Assembly: GCF_014279775.1 (NCBI RefSeq)
Contig: NZ_CP047961.1
Location: 1-64,000, forward strand
DNA: 64,000 bases
Source of the DNA: Synechococcus sp. PROS-9-1
GTDB taxonomy: Bacteria > Cyanobacteriota > Cyanobacteriia > PCC-6307 > Cyanobiaceae
Direction of reading: 5' to 3'
Shown here: piece by piece, positions 29,171 through 38,040 of the stretch
How positions within the stretch are numbered: position 1 is the first letter of the stretch
Layout of the letters: each line of letters starts with the position of its first letter
Made by a program: the position numbers and the translations under genes
Notes under the pieces: model-generated
What the model was told of the DNA's origin: nothing
The model's input: the letters and a program-made list of their open reading frames with translations, nothing else
Databases searched by the model: none

Positions 29171-30597
29171 GACGCCTCTCCTCCAATTCTTTCCTCTGAC
29201 AGGCGTTCCCAGAGACTGTTCACATCACCAGCACCCATCGCCAGAATCAAGTCATCAGGCCGACTGTGTTGTTTCACCAGACCTGTGAGCTCTTGCATCG
29301 TGCTAGCCACAAAGACGGGCTGATTGGGATCAATCAGCCGAATGGAGCGAGCCAGAAGCTCACTATTGATCCCTTCGATCGGTTGTTCACCGGCGCCATA
29401 AATCGGAGCAAGAATGAGGGCGTCAGCGGACAAAAGTGCTTGGGCAAAGGCGTTGAGAAATTCTTGTGTCCGGCTATAGCGGTGCGGTTGGAAAACAGCG
29501 ACAAGGCGTTGGGGTGTGCGGGGTAAGGGGCTTCGGCCGCTTTGCACCATCAGCTGGGCCATGGTCAACGTCGCTTGGACTTCGCTGGGGTGATGGGCAT
29601 AGTCATCAACCACTTGTCGGTCTTGCCACTCCCCCCGGAAATCAAAGCGTCGACCTGGCGAACGCAGTTCAGTCAAGGCCGATAGAAGAGCATCTAAGGG
29701 AACACCTTCCATGCGGCAAGCCGCTATAGCGGCCACAACGTTGCTGAGGTTGTGCAGTCCAGGCAGGGGAAGGGTGATGCGACCAACCTGTCGCCCCTGC
29801 TCGTAATAGTTGGCAATGGTGCGATCTCCATCGAGTTGCACAGGCAAAGCGGCGTAATCCGCTGTCTCGAAGTGTTGAACAGACCAACAGGCATCGGCTT
29901 GAAAGTGTTCTTTGAGAATCGGATCGTCTTGATTGATGAGCAGGCGTTCACAGCCGCGGCCAAAGGTTTTCATCGTCTCGATCAAATCGTCGAGATTGCG
30001 GTAGTGGTCCGTGTGGTCCAGTTCGAGATTGGTGATGATCCCCAGACTGGCCTTGAATTTCACCAGCGATCCATCGGATTCATCTGCCTCAGCGACAAGC
30101 AGACGACCGCTGCCTGTATGACCGTTGCTGCCGTAACAGGGGACAACACCACCAATCACAGCTGTTGGATCTTCGCCAACCGTCGCGAGGAGTGTGGTCA
30201 CCACAGTGCTTGTGGTGGTTTTCCCATGGCTACCAGCAACAGCGATTGCGGGTTGTTGTTCGATCAACCAGGCCAAAAGGTCGGAGCGATGCCAAATCGT
30301 TAAATCCAAGCGCCGCGCTTCGATCAGCTCAGGATTGGTGTCAGGAATGGCCGTGCTGACCACCACCAAGGGCGCCTCGATGCCGCGCACTCCGAGCTGG
30401 GCAAAATTGTTGGAGAGCTGGCTTTCGAATAAGACGAGTGCTTTGCTCTCAAGCGCCTGCATCGCAGGTGTGAGTTTGCGATCGGATCCGCTGACGGAAT
30501 GGCCTCGTTCCGCGAGGATTAGAGCCAGGGCCGACATGCCGATTCCGCCCATCCCAATGAAGTGAATGTGCTTCTGGGGCTGGATCGAATCGGCCAA
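29146..30597 (-). CDS. murC: UDP-N-acetylmuramate--L-alanine ligase
   Basis: A 483-residue ATP-dependent ligase that adds L-alanine to UDP-MurNAc, the first peptide-stem step. The N-terminal [17 protein letters not shown] binds the UDP substrate. The P-loop [18 protein letters not shown] and the [14 protein letters not shown] block are present. It is first in murC-murB-ybaB and divergent from gap2, with 166 bases between starts. Confidence 0.95.
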   Translation of the reverse strand: MADSIQPQKHIHFIGMGGIGMSALALILAERGHSVSGSDRKLTPAMQALESKALVLFESQLSNNFAQLGVRGIEAPLVVVSTAIPDTNPELIEARRLDLTIWHRSDLLAWLIEQQPAIAVAGSHGKTTTSTVVTTLLATVGEDPTAVIGGVVPCYGSNGHTGSGRLLVAEADESDGSLVKFKASLGIITNLELDHTDHYRNLDDLIETMKTFGRGCERLLINQDDPILKEHFQADACWSVQHFETADYAALPVQLDGDRTIANYYEQGRQVGRITLPLPGLHNLSNVVAAIAACRMEGVPLDALLSALTELRSPGRRFDFRGEWQDRQVVDDYAHHPSEVQATLTMAQLMVQSGRSPLPRTPQRLVAVFQPHRYSRTQEFLNAFAQALLSADALILAPIYGAGEQPIEGINSELLARSIRLIDPNQPVFVASTMQELTGLVKQHSRPDDLILAMGAGDVNSLWERLSEERIGGEASCSPAIAA

Positions 30598-30713
30598 GGG
30601 GAGTCGACGTGAGGACCAACGATAATCCAGCTTTTCCTTGTGGCCAACTGCTTGAAGCTCATTCCATCTAATTTTTCGGCAGATCGATTACAGGAAAATC
30701 CCAATAAATCCTG

Positions 30714-30719
30714 TATAAT
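30714..30719 (+). promoter_or_regulatory. Putative gap2 promoter -10 box
   Basis: A perfect TATAAT lies 45 bases before the gap2 ATG, in the 166-base divergent murC/gap2 spacer. I see no good -35 hexamer at the expected distance. A strong -10 suits a highly expressed gene. Confidence 0.55.
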
Positions 30720-30763
30720 CTTGCACCCAAACCCTTTACGCGGTAAGACCGCTTATCTCTGCC

Positions 30764-31789
30764 ATGACCCTGCGCGTTGCCATCAATGGATTCGGCCGAA
30801 TTGGTCGCAATGTGCTGCGGGGTTGGATCAGCCGAGGGGCGAATACAGATCTTGAAATCGTGGGGATGAATTCCACGTCTGATCCAAAGACCAGCGCTCA
30901 CCTGCTGACCTACGACTCGATTTTGGGTCGTCTGGATCCGTCAGTGGACATCCAAACCACGGATGACACGATGATCATCAACGGCAAGGAAATCAAATTC
31001 TTCGCCGATCGCAATCCTCTCAACTGCCCTTGGAAGGATTGGGGTGTTGATCTGGTGATCGAATCAACCGGTGTGTTTAACACCGATGAGAAGGCCAGCA
31101 TGCATATTCAGGCTGGTGCCAAGAAAGTCATTCTCACTGCTCCTGGAAAGGGCGCTGGCGTTGGCACCTTTGTGGTCGGTGTAAACGCAGACCAGTACCG
31201 CCACGAAGATTGGGACATCCTCAGCAACGCCAGTTGCACCACCAACTGCCTGGCGCCAATTGTCAAAGTTCTGGATCAGAACTTCGGCATGGAATGGGGT
31301 TTGATGACCACCATTCATAGCTACACCGGTGACCAGAGAATCCTCGACAACAGCCACCGTGACCTGCGTCGTGCCCGTGCAGCAGCACTGAACATGGTGC
31401 CGACGACCACCGGTGCAGCCAAGGCTGTGGCGCTGGTCTACCCCGAAGTGAAGGGCAGGCTTACCGGTTTCGCCATGCGCGTTCCCACCCCCAATGTGTC
31501 CGCTGTTGACCTCACCTTCGGAACGTCCAAGGGGCCGAGTGTGGAAGACGTTAAAGCCGTGATGAAGGAGGCCTCTGAGAACGGCATGAAGGGAATCATC
31601 AAGTACAGCGACTTGCCTCTTGTCTCCACCGATTTCGCTGGTACGAACGAATCGACCATCTTCGACGCTGATCTCACCTATGCCATGGGTGACAAGGCTG
31701 TGAAAATCTTGGCTTGGTACGACAACGAGTGGGGCTACAGCCAGCGCGTTGTCGACTTGGCTGAGGTTGTTGCCAAAGGTTGGAAGTAA
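30764..31789 (+). CDS. gap2: Glyceraldehyde-3-phosphate dehydrogenase (Gap2 type)
   Basis: A 341-residue GAPDH. The NAD(P)-binding [14 protein letters not shown] opens the protein. The active Cys158 lies in [12 protein letters not shown] and the partner His in the [10 protein letters not shown] block. Similarity is to the cyanobacterial Gap2 form, which uses NADP(H) as well as NAD(H) and works in the Calvin cycle and gluconeogenesis; this assignment is from family knowledge. It is flanked by its own promoter and a strong terminator, so it is likely monocistronic and highly expressed. Confidence 0.95.
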   Translation: MTLRVAINGFGRIGRNVLRGWISRGANTDLEIVGMNSTSDPKTSAHLLTYDSILGRLDPSVDIQTTDDTMIINGKEIKFFADRNPLNCPWKDWGVDLVIESTGVFNTDEKASMHIQAGAKKVILTAPGKGAGVGTFVVGVNADQYRHEDWDILSNASCTTNCLAPIVKVLDQNFGMEWGLMTTIHSYTGDQRILDNSHRDLRRARAAALNMVPTTTGAAKAVALVYPEVKGRLTGFAMRVPTPNVSAVDLTFGTSKGPSVEDVKAVMKEASENGMKGIIKYSDLPLVSTDFAGTNESTIFDADLTYAMGDKAVKILAWYDNEWGYSQRVVDLAEVVAKGWK

Positions 31790-31814
31790 TCTTCAGGTTC
31801 TAGATCTGATCTCT

Positions 31815-31841
31815 AGCCCTCCCCTAGGGGAGGGCTTTTTT
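31815..31841 (+). terminator. Rho-independent terminator of gap2
   Basis: Ten-base arms at 31815-31824 and 31827-31836 (AGCCCTCCCC and its complement) are separated by TA. A T-run through 31841 follows. In RNA the loop will open to about six bases. This is the clearest terminator in the window, 26 bases after the gap2 stop. Confidence 0.93.
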
Positions 31842-31851
31842 GTACGCCCGT

Positions 31852-32832
31852 TCAGCGGTAATGAGAGAACCCTGATTGCGGCAGCAACACACCATTGTCG
31901 TTCCAGATGATCCTCCCTTTGTCGGCGGTGATGGCCCCGAAGCAGCGACTCCCAGGCTGATGCTGTCTCCAGGATTCAGCCCACTCAGGAGGCAGGCTCA
32001 GCACCAGTTCGAAATCTTCGCCGCCACTGAGGCACCAGTGATCCCATGCGCCTGCGCAGGGCCAGGCATCGGCGCGTGGGAGGGCATCTCTGCGCAGAAT
32101 AGCTCCGCAGCCACTGCTTCGACAGAGACCATTCACTGCAGCAAGCAGGCCATCGCTGCTGTCGGTCCCAGCGGCTCGCCAGGGAAGCTGCTCGGGCTTG
32201 CAGGCCATCAGGGTCTTCAAGGCATCAAATCTTGGCCATGGCCGCTGGTGGCATTGAATCGCCTGCTCTTTCAGCCTGGGTGGAACTAAGAGTGCGGTGG
32301 GGAGCGGTGTGTCTTGCAGGAGTGCCAGTCCAAGTCGGCTCAATCCATGGGGGCCGCTGCTCATCAGCAGATCACCAGGTTGGGCTTGTGCCCGATGCAG
32401 TCGCAATGGTCCGAGTCGTCCAAACGCACTGATCGAGAGCAGTCGTTGGTTGCCGCTGCTGCAGTCACCTCCCAGCAGAGTTCCGCCAAAATGCTCGATG
32501 GCTTCTGAGATGCCTTGGTACACCTGTTCAACCCACCACCAAGATGTCGTGCCAGGGGCCACCAAGCTCACGGTGATCCCCTCCACCTGCTCGGAGCCGC
32601 TGGCAGCCAGATCAGACAGGTTGGCGACCACTGCACGCCAACCCACATCGGCAGGGGCTGTGGTGGCATCGCTGAAATGAACACCCTCCACCATCACGTC
32701 GGTGTTCACCAGCAGTGCCCTGGAATCAGGCGGCAGCATGGCTGTGTCGTCGTCGAGCTGGCCTGGAGGCGCAAAGCGGGCTAGACGGTCCAGTAGCTCC
32801 GTTTCTCCAAGTTCGGCCAGGGTGATGCTCAC
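31852..32832 (-). CDS. thiL: Thiamine-monophosphate kinase
   Basis: A 326-residue PurM/AIRS-superfamily kinase that phosphorylates thiamine monophosphate to the active diphosphate. QLDDDTAMLPPDSRALLVNTDVMVEGVHF-type metal and substrate residues (shown here as LDDDTAML and TDVMVEGVHF), the GGDCSSGNQ loop, GTDSSDGLLAAV and the SGGEDFELVLSL block are conserved. The GTG start is 7 bases after the cyclophilin stop, so coupled translation is likely. thiG is also in this window but not linked. Confidence 0.93.
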   Translation of the reverse strand: MSITLAELGETELLDRLARFAPPGQLDDDTAMLPPDSRALLVNTDVMVEGVHFSDATTAPADVGWRAVVANLSDLAASGSEQVEGITVSLVAPGTTSWWWVEQVYQGISEAIEHFGGTLLGGDCSSGNQRLLSISAFGRLGPLRLHRAQAQPGDLLMSSGPHGLSRLGLALLQDTPLPTALLVPPRLKEQAIQCHQRPWPRFDALKTLMACKPEQLPWRAAGTDSSDGLLAAVNGLCRSSGCGAILRRDALPRADAWPCAGAWDHWCLSGGEDFELVLSLPPEWAESWRQHQPGSRCFGAITADKGRIIWNDNGVLLPQSGFSHYR

Positions 32833-32839
32833 GACAGCA

Positions 32840-33913
32840 TCAGGCGTGAGCTTGCAGTCGATCGGCGCCTTCGATCACCTGGATGCGTTTGATTCCGTCG
32901 TCAACGCCCAGTTCTTCGAGCACATCAAAGCCATCCACCACGTAGCCGAAGGCTGCATTCCGACCGTCCACGAGGTTGAGGCCAGCAGGTGTTAACTCCG
33001 CTTCGTAGAGAAACAGGAAGAATTGCGATGAGCCATCGCCAAGGGCTTGGTCGGAATGGGCCCAACCCAGGGTCCCAAGAGTGGAAAAAGGAAGAACTGC
33101 TGCTGCTTTGAACAGTCCAACGTCCTCGAAGGTTTCGTTGTAGAGGGTGTCGGGTTCGCCTGGAATGCGGATCTCTAGGGGAACGTGCCGCTCTTCTTTG
33201 GTCTTTGGGTCCACGTAGCCGATGTCAGGACCTTCCGGGTCTCCGGTTTGAAGGATGTAGAAGTCTTCGGCGCGATTGAAGGGGAGACCGTCATAAAAGC
33301 CCTTCAGGCTGAGATCGATAAAGGCGCCGGCTGTCAGAGGAGCGTTGTAGCCGTCCACAACCGCAGTGAGATTTCCTTGCGTTGTTTCGATGACCACGGT
33401 TGCCCGTCCAGCAAGCCGTGGCAAGGCATCGAATTCGGAGGGGATGTCTGGAAGGCGATCGTCGATCAGCAGTGCTTCCAGATCACCCACCCGGCTCAAA
33501 GTGTCGCGACGGATCTGGATGAATCCATCTCTGTCATTGGCATCCGCCTCTTCCTGAAGCTGTTCCAGGTCAGCGCGCACCTCGTTAAGAAGCAGCTCAG
33601 CCTCACTGCGTTGATCCTCAGGAACGGCTTCCACAATGCTGTTGCCGCGGGTGGCCACCAGTTTCTGGCTGCGACTCACCGTGCGTCCCAGCGCACTCCA
33701 GCGCTTGGCACGTAAATCGTTACTGGTGGATTCGAGCCGATGTTGAAGCTCGCGCAGATCCTCTTGATTCATCGGCAGTGAATCGCGCAGGATCGCAGCA
33801 GGATCCTGTACGGCATTGCCTTGAGGAAGGTCTGCCCATACCGGTTTGGCAAGCCAGAGTCCAAAGGCGGCTAGCCAGGCAAGAAGCAGAGCGGTCAGAC
33901 GGCGGTGAGCCAA
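32840..33913 (-). CDS. CYP38/TLP40-like lumenal cyclophilin
   Basis: A 357-residue protein. An N-terminal signal sequence ([19 protein letters not shown]) ends near residue 27. A helical domain with acidic and Gln-rich segments (about 40-165) precedes a divergent cyclophilin domain (about 175-350), including [20 protein letters not shown] and [20 protein letters not shown]. This order matches plant CYP38/TLP40 and its cyanobacterial homologues, which assist photosystem II assembly in the thylakoid lumen. Peptidyl-prolyl isomerase activity may be weak or absent in the family. Confidence 0.88.
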   Translation of the reverse strand: MAHRRLTALLLAWLAAFGLWLAKPVWADLPQGNAVQDPAAILRDSLPMNQEDLRELQHRLESTSNDLRAKRWSALGRTVSRSQKLVATRGNSIVEAVPEDQRSEAELLLNEVRADLEQLQEEADANDRDGFIQIRRDTLSRVGDLEALLIDDRLPDIPSEFDALPRLAGRATVVIETTQGNLTAVVDGYNAPLTAGAFIDLSLKGFYDGLPFNRAEDFYILQTGDPEGPDIGYVDPKTKEERHVPLEIRIPGEPDTLYNETFEDVGLFKAAAVLPFSTLGTLGWAHSDQALGDGSSQFFLFLYEAELTPAGLNLVDGRNAAFGYVVDGFDVLEELGVDDGIKRIQVIEGADRLQAHA

Positions 33914-33928
33914 GGAGAACCCCAGGTG

Positions 33929-33957
33929 CTGTCAGGACTTTGGCACAGCCGTATGAT
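33929..33957 (+). promoter_or_regulatory. Putative efp promoter
   Basis: CTGTCA (33929-33934) and TATGAT (33952-33957) are spaced by 17 bases and match four and five of six consensus positions. The predicted start would leave a leader of about 15 bases before the efp ATG at 33979. Confidence 0.5.
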
Positions 33958-33978
33958 CCACTGAACCGTTCAGCGGGA

Positions 33979-34542
33979 ATGATCTCCAGCAACGACTTTC
34001 GCACCGGCACCACGATCGAGCTAGACGGTGCTGTCTGGCGCGTGGTCGAGTTTCTGCATGTCAAGCCAGGCAAGGGATCTGCCTTTGTCCGCACCAAGCT
34101 CAAGTCCGTTCAAAGCGGCAGTGTGGTGGAGAAAACGTTCCGAGCCGGAGAAAGTCTTACCCAGGCTGTGCTCGAGAAGTCGAAACTTCAACACACCTAT
34201 ATGGAGGGCGAAGATTTCGTCTTTATGGACATGTCGTCCTATGAAGAGACACGTCTTACCGCCAAACAGATCGGAGATAGTCGCAAATATCTCAAGGAGG
34301 GCATGGAGGTGAATGTTGTCACCTGGAATGAGAAGCCCATCGAAGTTGAATTGCCGAATTCGGTTGTGTTGGAGATCGCTCAGACAGATCCCGGTGTGAA
34401 GGGAGACACAGCAACCGGTGGGACGAAACCTGCCATCTTGGAAACAGGTGCTCAGGTCATGGTTCCTCTGTTTTTATCGATCGGCGAGAAAATTAAAGTT
34501 GATACTCGCAACGACACCTATCTGGGACGGGAGAACGGTTAA
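33979..34542 (+). CDS. efp: Translation elongation factor P
   Basis: A 187-residue, three-domain, tRNA-shaped factor that rescues ribosomes stalled on proline runs. The tip loop [16 protein letters not shown] carries Lys32, the site modified in lysine-type EF-P; no modifying enzyme gene is visible here. The C-terminal [20 protein letters not shown] is canonical. ATG 33979 gives the family length. accB follows after 2 bases, an order common in cyanobacteria. Confidence 0.96.
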   Translation: MISSNDFRTGTTIELDGAVWRVVEFLHVKPGKGSAFVRTKLKSVQSGSVVEKTFRAGESLTQAVLEKSKLQHTYMEGEDFVFMDMSSYEETRLTAKQIGDSRKYLKEGMEVNVVTWNEKPIEVELPNSVVLEIAQTDPGVKGDTATGGTKPAILETGAQVMVPLFLSIGEKIKVDTRNDTYLGRENG

Positions 34543-34544
34543 TC

Positions 34545-35024
34545 ATGCAGCTCGACCACGATCAGCTCCACACCCTGCTTGCCGCTCTCGTCGAGAGCGA
34601 TATTCAGGAATTCCGCCTGGAAGGAGACGACTTCCGTTTGGAAGTGCGTCGCAACCTTCCTGTCACTACGGTGGCTGCGCCATTGGTGCCAGTGGCTTCT
34701 GCAGCGGTTGCTCCCCCGCCGGATAGTTCTGCTGTTGAGCTCTCTGCAGGAACGCCTCCGCCTGCGGCTGGATCTCGTTCAGATTTGTTGGAAGTCACGG
34801 CTCCCATGGTTGGGACCTTCTATCGGGCTCCGGCACCAGGAGAACCTTCGTTCGTAGAGATTGGGACCCGCATTGGCGTAGGCCAAACGATTTGCATTCT
34901 TGAAGCCATGAAGCTGATGAATGAGCTCGAATCGGAGCTGGCAGGTGAGGTGGTTGAAATCCTGGTGGACAACGGCACCCCTGTTGAATTTGGTCAGGTG
35001 TTGATGCGGGTTAAGCCCGGCTGA
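34545..35024 (+). CDS. accB: Biotin carboxyl carrier protein of acetyl-CoA carboxylase
   Basis: A 159-residue BCCP that carries carboxybiotin between the AccC and AccAD halves of acetyl-CoA carboxylase. The biotinylation site is Lys123 in CILEAMKLMNELE. A Pro/Ala-rich flexible linker (about 48-78) joins the N-terminal and biotinyl domains. It is 2 bases after efp and likely co-transcribed. Its last 14 bases overlap the convergent pdxA end. Confidence 0.96.
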   Translation: MQLDHDQLHTLLAALVESDIQEFRLEGDDFRLEVRRNLPVTTVAAPLVPVASAAVAPPPDSSAVELSAGTPPPAAGSRSDLLEVTAPMVGTFYRAPAPGEPSFVEIGTRIGVGQTICILEAMKLMNELESELAGEVVEILVDNGTPVEFGQVLMRVKPG

Positions 35025-36039
35025 GGTCCCAGGCGGCCCGAATCGCAGCCACCATGCTTGTCGATCTTGCGATCCCTTGTCCTGCGATATCGAAGCCGGT
35101 TCCATGATCCGGTGAGGTGCGCAAGAACGACAGCCCGAGTGTGGTGTTGACGGCCTCGTCGAAGGCCATCAGCTTCACGGGGATCAAGCCTTGGTCGTGA
35201 TACAAAGCAAGGATCCCATCGGGAGATTCCGGTTGACATCCCAGCTGCCAGGCCTTGGCAGCGCTGAGCCAACAGGTGTCAGGAGGCAGTGGACCGCTCA
35301 GATGGACGTGCGGATGGTTGTCCTGCCACTGATGCAGTGCGGGGATGAGCCAGGTCGTTTCTTCGCTGCCTAGGCGGCCCTGCTCTCCAGCGTGGGGATT
35401 GAGGCCTGCAACGAGCAAGCGTGGGTTGGGATTGAACCTCAGGCAGAACTCGCTGAGCACGTCCAGTTTGCGGAGTACGAGCTCGGGGCTGAGTGCAGTG
35501 GGGACCTGTTGAAGTGGAAGATGCGTCGTGGCGAGAAGGGTGTTCAGCCTCCAGCCATGGTTGGGTGAAACAGCTGTGAACAGCATTGAGGCTTGACGCG
35601 CACCATCAAGTTCTGCCAAGCGTTCTGTTTGGCCTGGATAGTCGTGTCCTGCAGCATGCCAGGCATGTTTTGCAATGGGTGCTGTGACCAAAGCCAGGCT
35701 GAGCTCCTCTTTCACGCGCAAGACGGCATGGCTCAGCCAGCGAAAACTGGATGCACCGCTTTCCTGGCTCGGAGCTCCAGGGGTGATGGCCTCATGGACT
35801 GGTAGATCGTCAATGTCTAGATCGCTGGGATCCATCAGGAGGGGGCACTGTTGGGCTTTCAGCCTTGAGTACGTTTGCTCCAACGTTGTTCGGCAGCCAA
35901 CAACGAGTGGGTTCAGTCCATCGGGCAGTCGAGGGTCGGCAAGGGCTTTCAACGTGACTTCCATGCCGATTCCAGCAGGATCGCCGAGAGCAATCACCAG
36001 GCGGTCGTTAGCGTTAGAGGAGGGATGAGAGAAGGACAT
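35011..36039 (-). CDS. pdxA: 4-hydroxythreonine-4-phosphate dehydrogenase
   Basis: A 342-residue NAD-dependent enzyme of DXP-dependent pyridoxal phosphate synthesis. The N-terminal ALGDPAGIGMEVTLKAL, the metal-binding HAGEQGRLGSEE block and the C-terminal LALYHDQGLIPVKLMAFD are diagnostic. The ATG start shares the tetranucleotide CATG with the start of the divergent small ORF at 36038. No better start is visible before the conserved RLVIALGDPAGIG. Confidence 0.94.
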   Translation of the reverse strand: MSFSHPSSNANDRLVIALGDPAGIGMEVTLKALADPRLPDGLNPLVVGCRTTLEQTYSRLKAQQCPLLMDPSDLDIDDLPVHEAITPGAPSQESGASSFRWLSHAVLRVKEELSLALVTAPIAKHAWHAAGHDYPGQTERLAELDGARQASMLFTAVSPNHGWRLNTLLATTHLPLQQVPTALSPELVLRKLDVLSEFCLRFNPNPRLLVAGLNPHAGEQGRLGSEETTWLIPALHQWQDNHPHVHLSGPLPPDTCWLSAAKAWQLGCQPESPDGILALYHDQGLIPVKLMAFDEAVNTTLGLSFLRTSPDHGTGFDIAGQGIARSTSMVAAIRAAWDLSRA

Positions 36040-36232
36040 GCTGCGCTGGTTGCTTCTGGGGTTACTGCTTTATGGGTTGGGAACGGCGTTGCGGAAGGGC
36101 TGGATTGAAGTGCAATGGCAACGAGTGCTTGATGATGCTGGATTCACTGAAACAGGTTCAGACAAGCCGCTTCCGTTGCATGAATTGCCGATGCTTAAGG
36201 CTCCGCCTCCTGTTCAGGATTCATCCCGTTGA
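36038..36232 (+). CDS. Small single-helix membrane protein, unknown function
   Basis: A 64-residue protein. Residues 2-17 (LRWLLLGLLLYGLGTA) form a membrane segment, and the rest is short and soluble, ending Pro-rich. It is supported by the sensible hydrophobic layout, an upstream purine-rich stretch (GAGAAGGAC) and an exact fit between two minus-strand genes. It overlaps the 3' end of the epimerase-like gene by 38 bases. I do not recognise the family. Confidence 0.6.
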   Translation: MLRWLLLGLLLYGLGTALRKGWIEVQWQRVLDDAGFTETGSDKPLPLHELPMLKAPPPVQDSSR

Positions 36233-37124
36233 AGCCCTCTGCATCGAAACAATCCTTGAGACCGCTTGAAAAATCGGGATGCAGAAAGGTGTATCCCAGC
36301 TCGTCTCGCAGGAGTGCGTTGCTTACTTTCCGGTTGTCTGCCCAGAAGGAGAGAGCCATTGGGCTCATGTTGGCTTGGGCTTCACGGAAGGGGATCGCTG
36401 CTGGGAGCGTGCATCCCAAGAGTTCGGCTCCAAAACGTTGAAGCTCGAGGCGGGAGGCGGGCCTGTTATCGCTGATGTTCACCACCATTGGTCGCTGTCC
36501 TGCTGCGGCTCGATGGATGAGATGCCAGCAGGCTCCAGCTAGGTCATCCACATGGATTCGGCAAAACATCTGCCCCGGTTGATCCACAGGTGTCAGGTTG
36601 CCTGAGTGGATGGCAGCCAGGGGTGAGCGGCCTGGCCCGTAGATCCCAGGCAGGCGCAGGATCTGCACCGGCAGGCCGCTTTCGCGCCACAGCTGCTCAC
36701 ACTCCAACCGCTTCTGGCTGCGGAGTTGAGTGGGTTGGGGTTCGTGGGTTTCATCCACCCAGTTGCCATTGCTATTCCCATAGACGCCTGTGGTGGAGAA
36801 ATAGCCCACCCATTGGAGTGGAAGCTTCTGCAGCTGCTCTCCAAGACACGTCAGCACGGGATCCGTTCCCTCTTTGTTAGGCGGGATTGTGCTGATCAGA
36901 TGGGTGACGGAGGCGAGCACTTCATGGCCGGGCAGGATCCCGTTGGCGCTATCAAAGGCCTGATCATCGCTACCGGATTCCGGTCGGCGGCGTGTGCAGA
37001 TCACCCTTGTACCAAGCGCTTTGGACAACTTGGCGAGATGGCCTCCGCTGAAGCCAGCGCCAAGAATGCACAGCGTTGCATCCGACGGGAGGGGAGCGCA
37101 GCGCTTGACAAGATCGTTCAGCAT
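36195..37124 (-). CDS. NAD(P)-dependent epimerase/SDR-like protein
   Basis: A 309-residue extended SDR-type protein. The Rossmann start CILGAGFSGGHLAKL and the catalytic-type YFSTTGVYGNSNGNWVDE (Tyr of the TGVYG motif) match bacterial YeeZ-like proteins and NAD-dependent epimerases. The RLPGIYGPGRSPL block and CRIHVDDLAGAC are also family-like. The substrate is unknown and no sugar pathway genes are adjacent. Confidence 0.82.
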   Translation of the reverse strand: MLNDLVKRCAPLPSDATLCILGAGFSGGHLAKLSKALGTRVICTRRRPESGSDDQAFDSANGILPGHEVLASVTHLISTIPPNKEGTDPVLTCLGEQLQKLPLQWVGYFSTTGVYGNSNGNWVDETHEPQPTQLRSQKRLECEQLWRESGLPVQILRLPGIYGPGRSPLAAIHSGNLTPVDQPGQMFCRIHVDDLAGACWHLIHRAAAGQRPMVVNISDNRPASRLELQRFGAELLGCTLPAAIPFREAQANMSPMALSFWADNRKVSNALLRDELGYTFLHPDFSSGLKDCFDAEGFNGMNPEQEAEP

Positions 37125-37196
37125 CAGTACAAACGTATTAATCGCGGTTTCGTTGTGGCTGATTCTTCCTTTTCACTGGCGCCCTCACGGGATTCC

Positions 37197-37388
37197 ATGC
37201 TGCCCCAGAGTCGGGTGTCTCGTCGTGATCGAGCACAGCCCCAAGACACTTCAAGGGTTCGCACGGGCTCAGCACTTTTGGCTGCGGCTCTGGTGACAGG
37301 TGCCTTGTTGATGGCTCCTGACCAGCCTGAGCAAAGCGCCTCGATTTGTCAGCACTATCACTCGGAAGCGGCCTGTCGGGTGTGGTGA
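37197..37388 (+). CDS. Small membrane-associated protein, unknown function
   Basis: A 63-residue product. A basic N-terminus (RVSRRDRAQ) is followed by a hydrophobic segment (ALLAAALVTGALLMA) and a short C-terminal tail with two Cys, ICQHYHSEAACRVW. It may be a signal anchor with the tail in the periplasm. The in-frame GTG at 37155 would add 14 residues. The stop abuts the HNH stop in the palindrome TGATCA. Codon use looks normal. Not recognised. Confidence 0.55.
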   Translation: MLPQSRVSRRDRAQPQDTSRVRTGSALLAAALVTGALLMAPDQPEQSASICQHYHSEAACRVW

Positions 37389-37820
37389 TCAGGCTGTACG
37401 AAGTCCCCAGTTCTGCTCGTCATCCCCATGGGAGTGAGCGTTCTTTGGCCCTTCGGAGCGGGTTGGTTGGTTGTGTTCAGGCTGGGCCCATTGCAGCAAT
37501 CGCAGGGCAAGGCGAAGATCGCCGTCAATCCAGGCGCGGATGGCCATGGCGCGGCGAGGGTCGTAAAAAGGTTGGCGCCGGTACCACTCAAAAACATCCT
37601 GATCAGACTTGCGTCCGTTGCAGGACAGGCAAGCGGGCACGCAATTTTCGGTGACGCTCATGCCTCCACGACTCAGGGGGAAGACATGGTCAATGGACTC
37701 CGAAGGTTTGCCGCAATAAATGCAGCGTTTTCCAGTGTGGAGATGAATCGATTGACGCCAGCGTCGAGTTCGCAGCTTGGGACAGAGATCTTCAAGGAAA
37801 ACCGCATCCCTGCTGTGCAT
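37389..37820 (-). CDS. HNH endonuclease
   Basis: A 143-residue protein with a compact HNH nuclease: zinc knuckle CIYCGK, IDHVFPLSRGG (the first His of the motif), NCVPACLSCNGRKSD and the following basic FEWYRRQPF. A C-terminal tail of about 45 polar residues is not conserved in appearance. Cyanobacterial genomes carry many free-standing HNH genes of unknown purpose; some act in restriction or repair. It is on the opposite strand to the helicase at 38041, with a broken small reading frame between them. Confidence 0.85.
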   Translation of the reverse strand: MHSRDAVFLEDLCPKLRTRRWRQSIHLHTGKRCIYCGKPSESIDHVFPLSRGGMSVTENCVPACLSCNGRKSDQDVFEWYRRQPFYDPRRAMAIRAWIDGDLRLALRLLQWAQPEHNQPTRSEGPKNAHSHGDDEQNWGLRTA

Positions 37821-37906
37821 CCCAATACCTCAGCTGTGGGGATTCTGACCTGAGAGCAGGGTTCGTCAACGTGTCGAAGGATGCATTTTGAGGGTCGTGC
37901 AGTTTT

Positions 37907-38033
37907 TTATCGATCAATTCGTGGATCACTCATCCGCATTTGTTGTATTGCCCAGCGCACTTCGGGGGTGTTGAGAGGATTAGCGTCTGGGTCCTTGAAT
38001 CGGAATCACGGCTTCATCACCAACAGCTTGCAC
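37907..38033 (-). pseudogene. Possible small gene split over two frames
   Basis: From a GTG at 38033 one frame reads 17 codons to a stop at 37980-37982. The frame one base later reads VRWAIQQMRMSDPRIDR to a TAA at 37907-37909 without a usual start codon. Joined at about 37995 by a +1 shift, they give a fluent protein of about 42 residues. It may be a frameshifted gene, a sequencing error or chance. I cannot test conservation here. Confidence 0.35.
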
Positions 38034-38040
38034 GCTGGGA

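Noticed and set aside
29752-30303. 183-codon ORF antisense to murC
   Set aside because: Entirely within a well-conserved gene and without protein-family features.
36726-37196. Longer plus-strand start for the 63-residue protein
   Set aside because: The extra part is antisense to the epimerase-like gene and looks non-coding.
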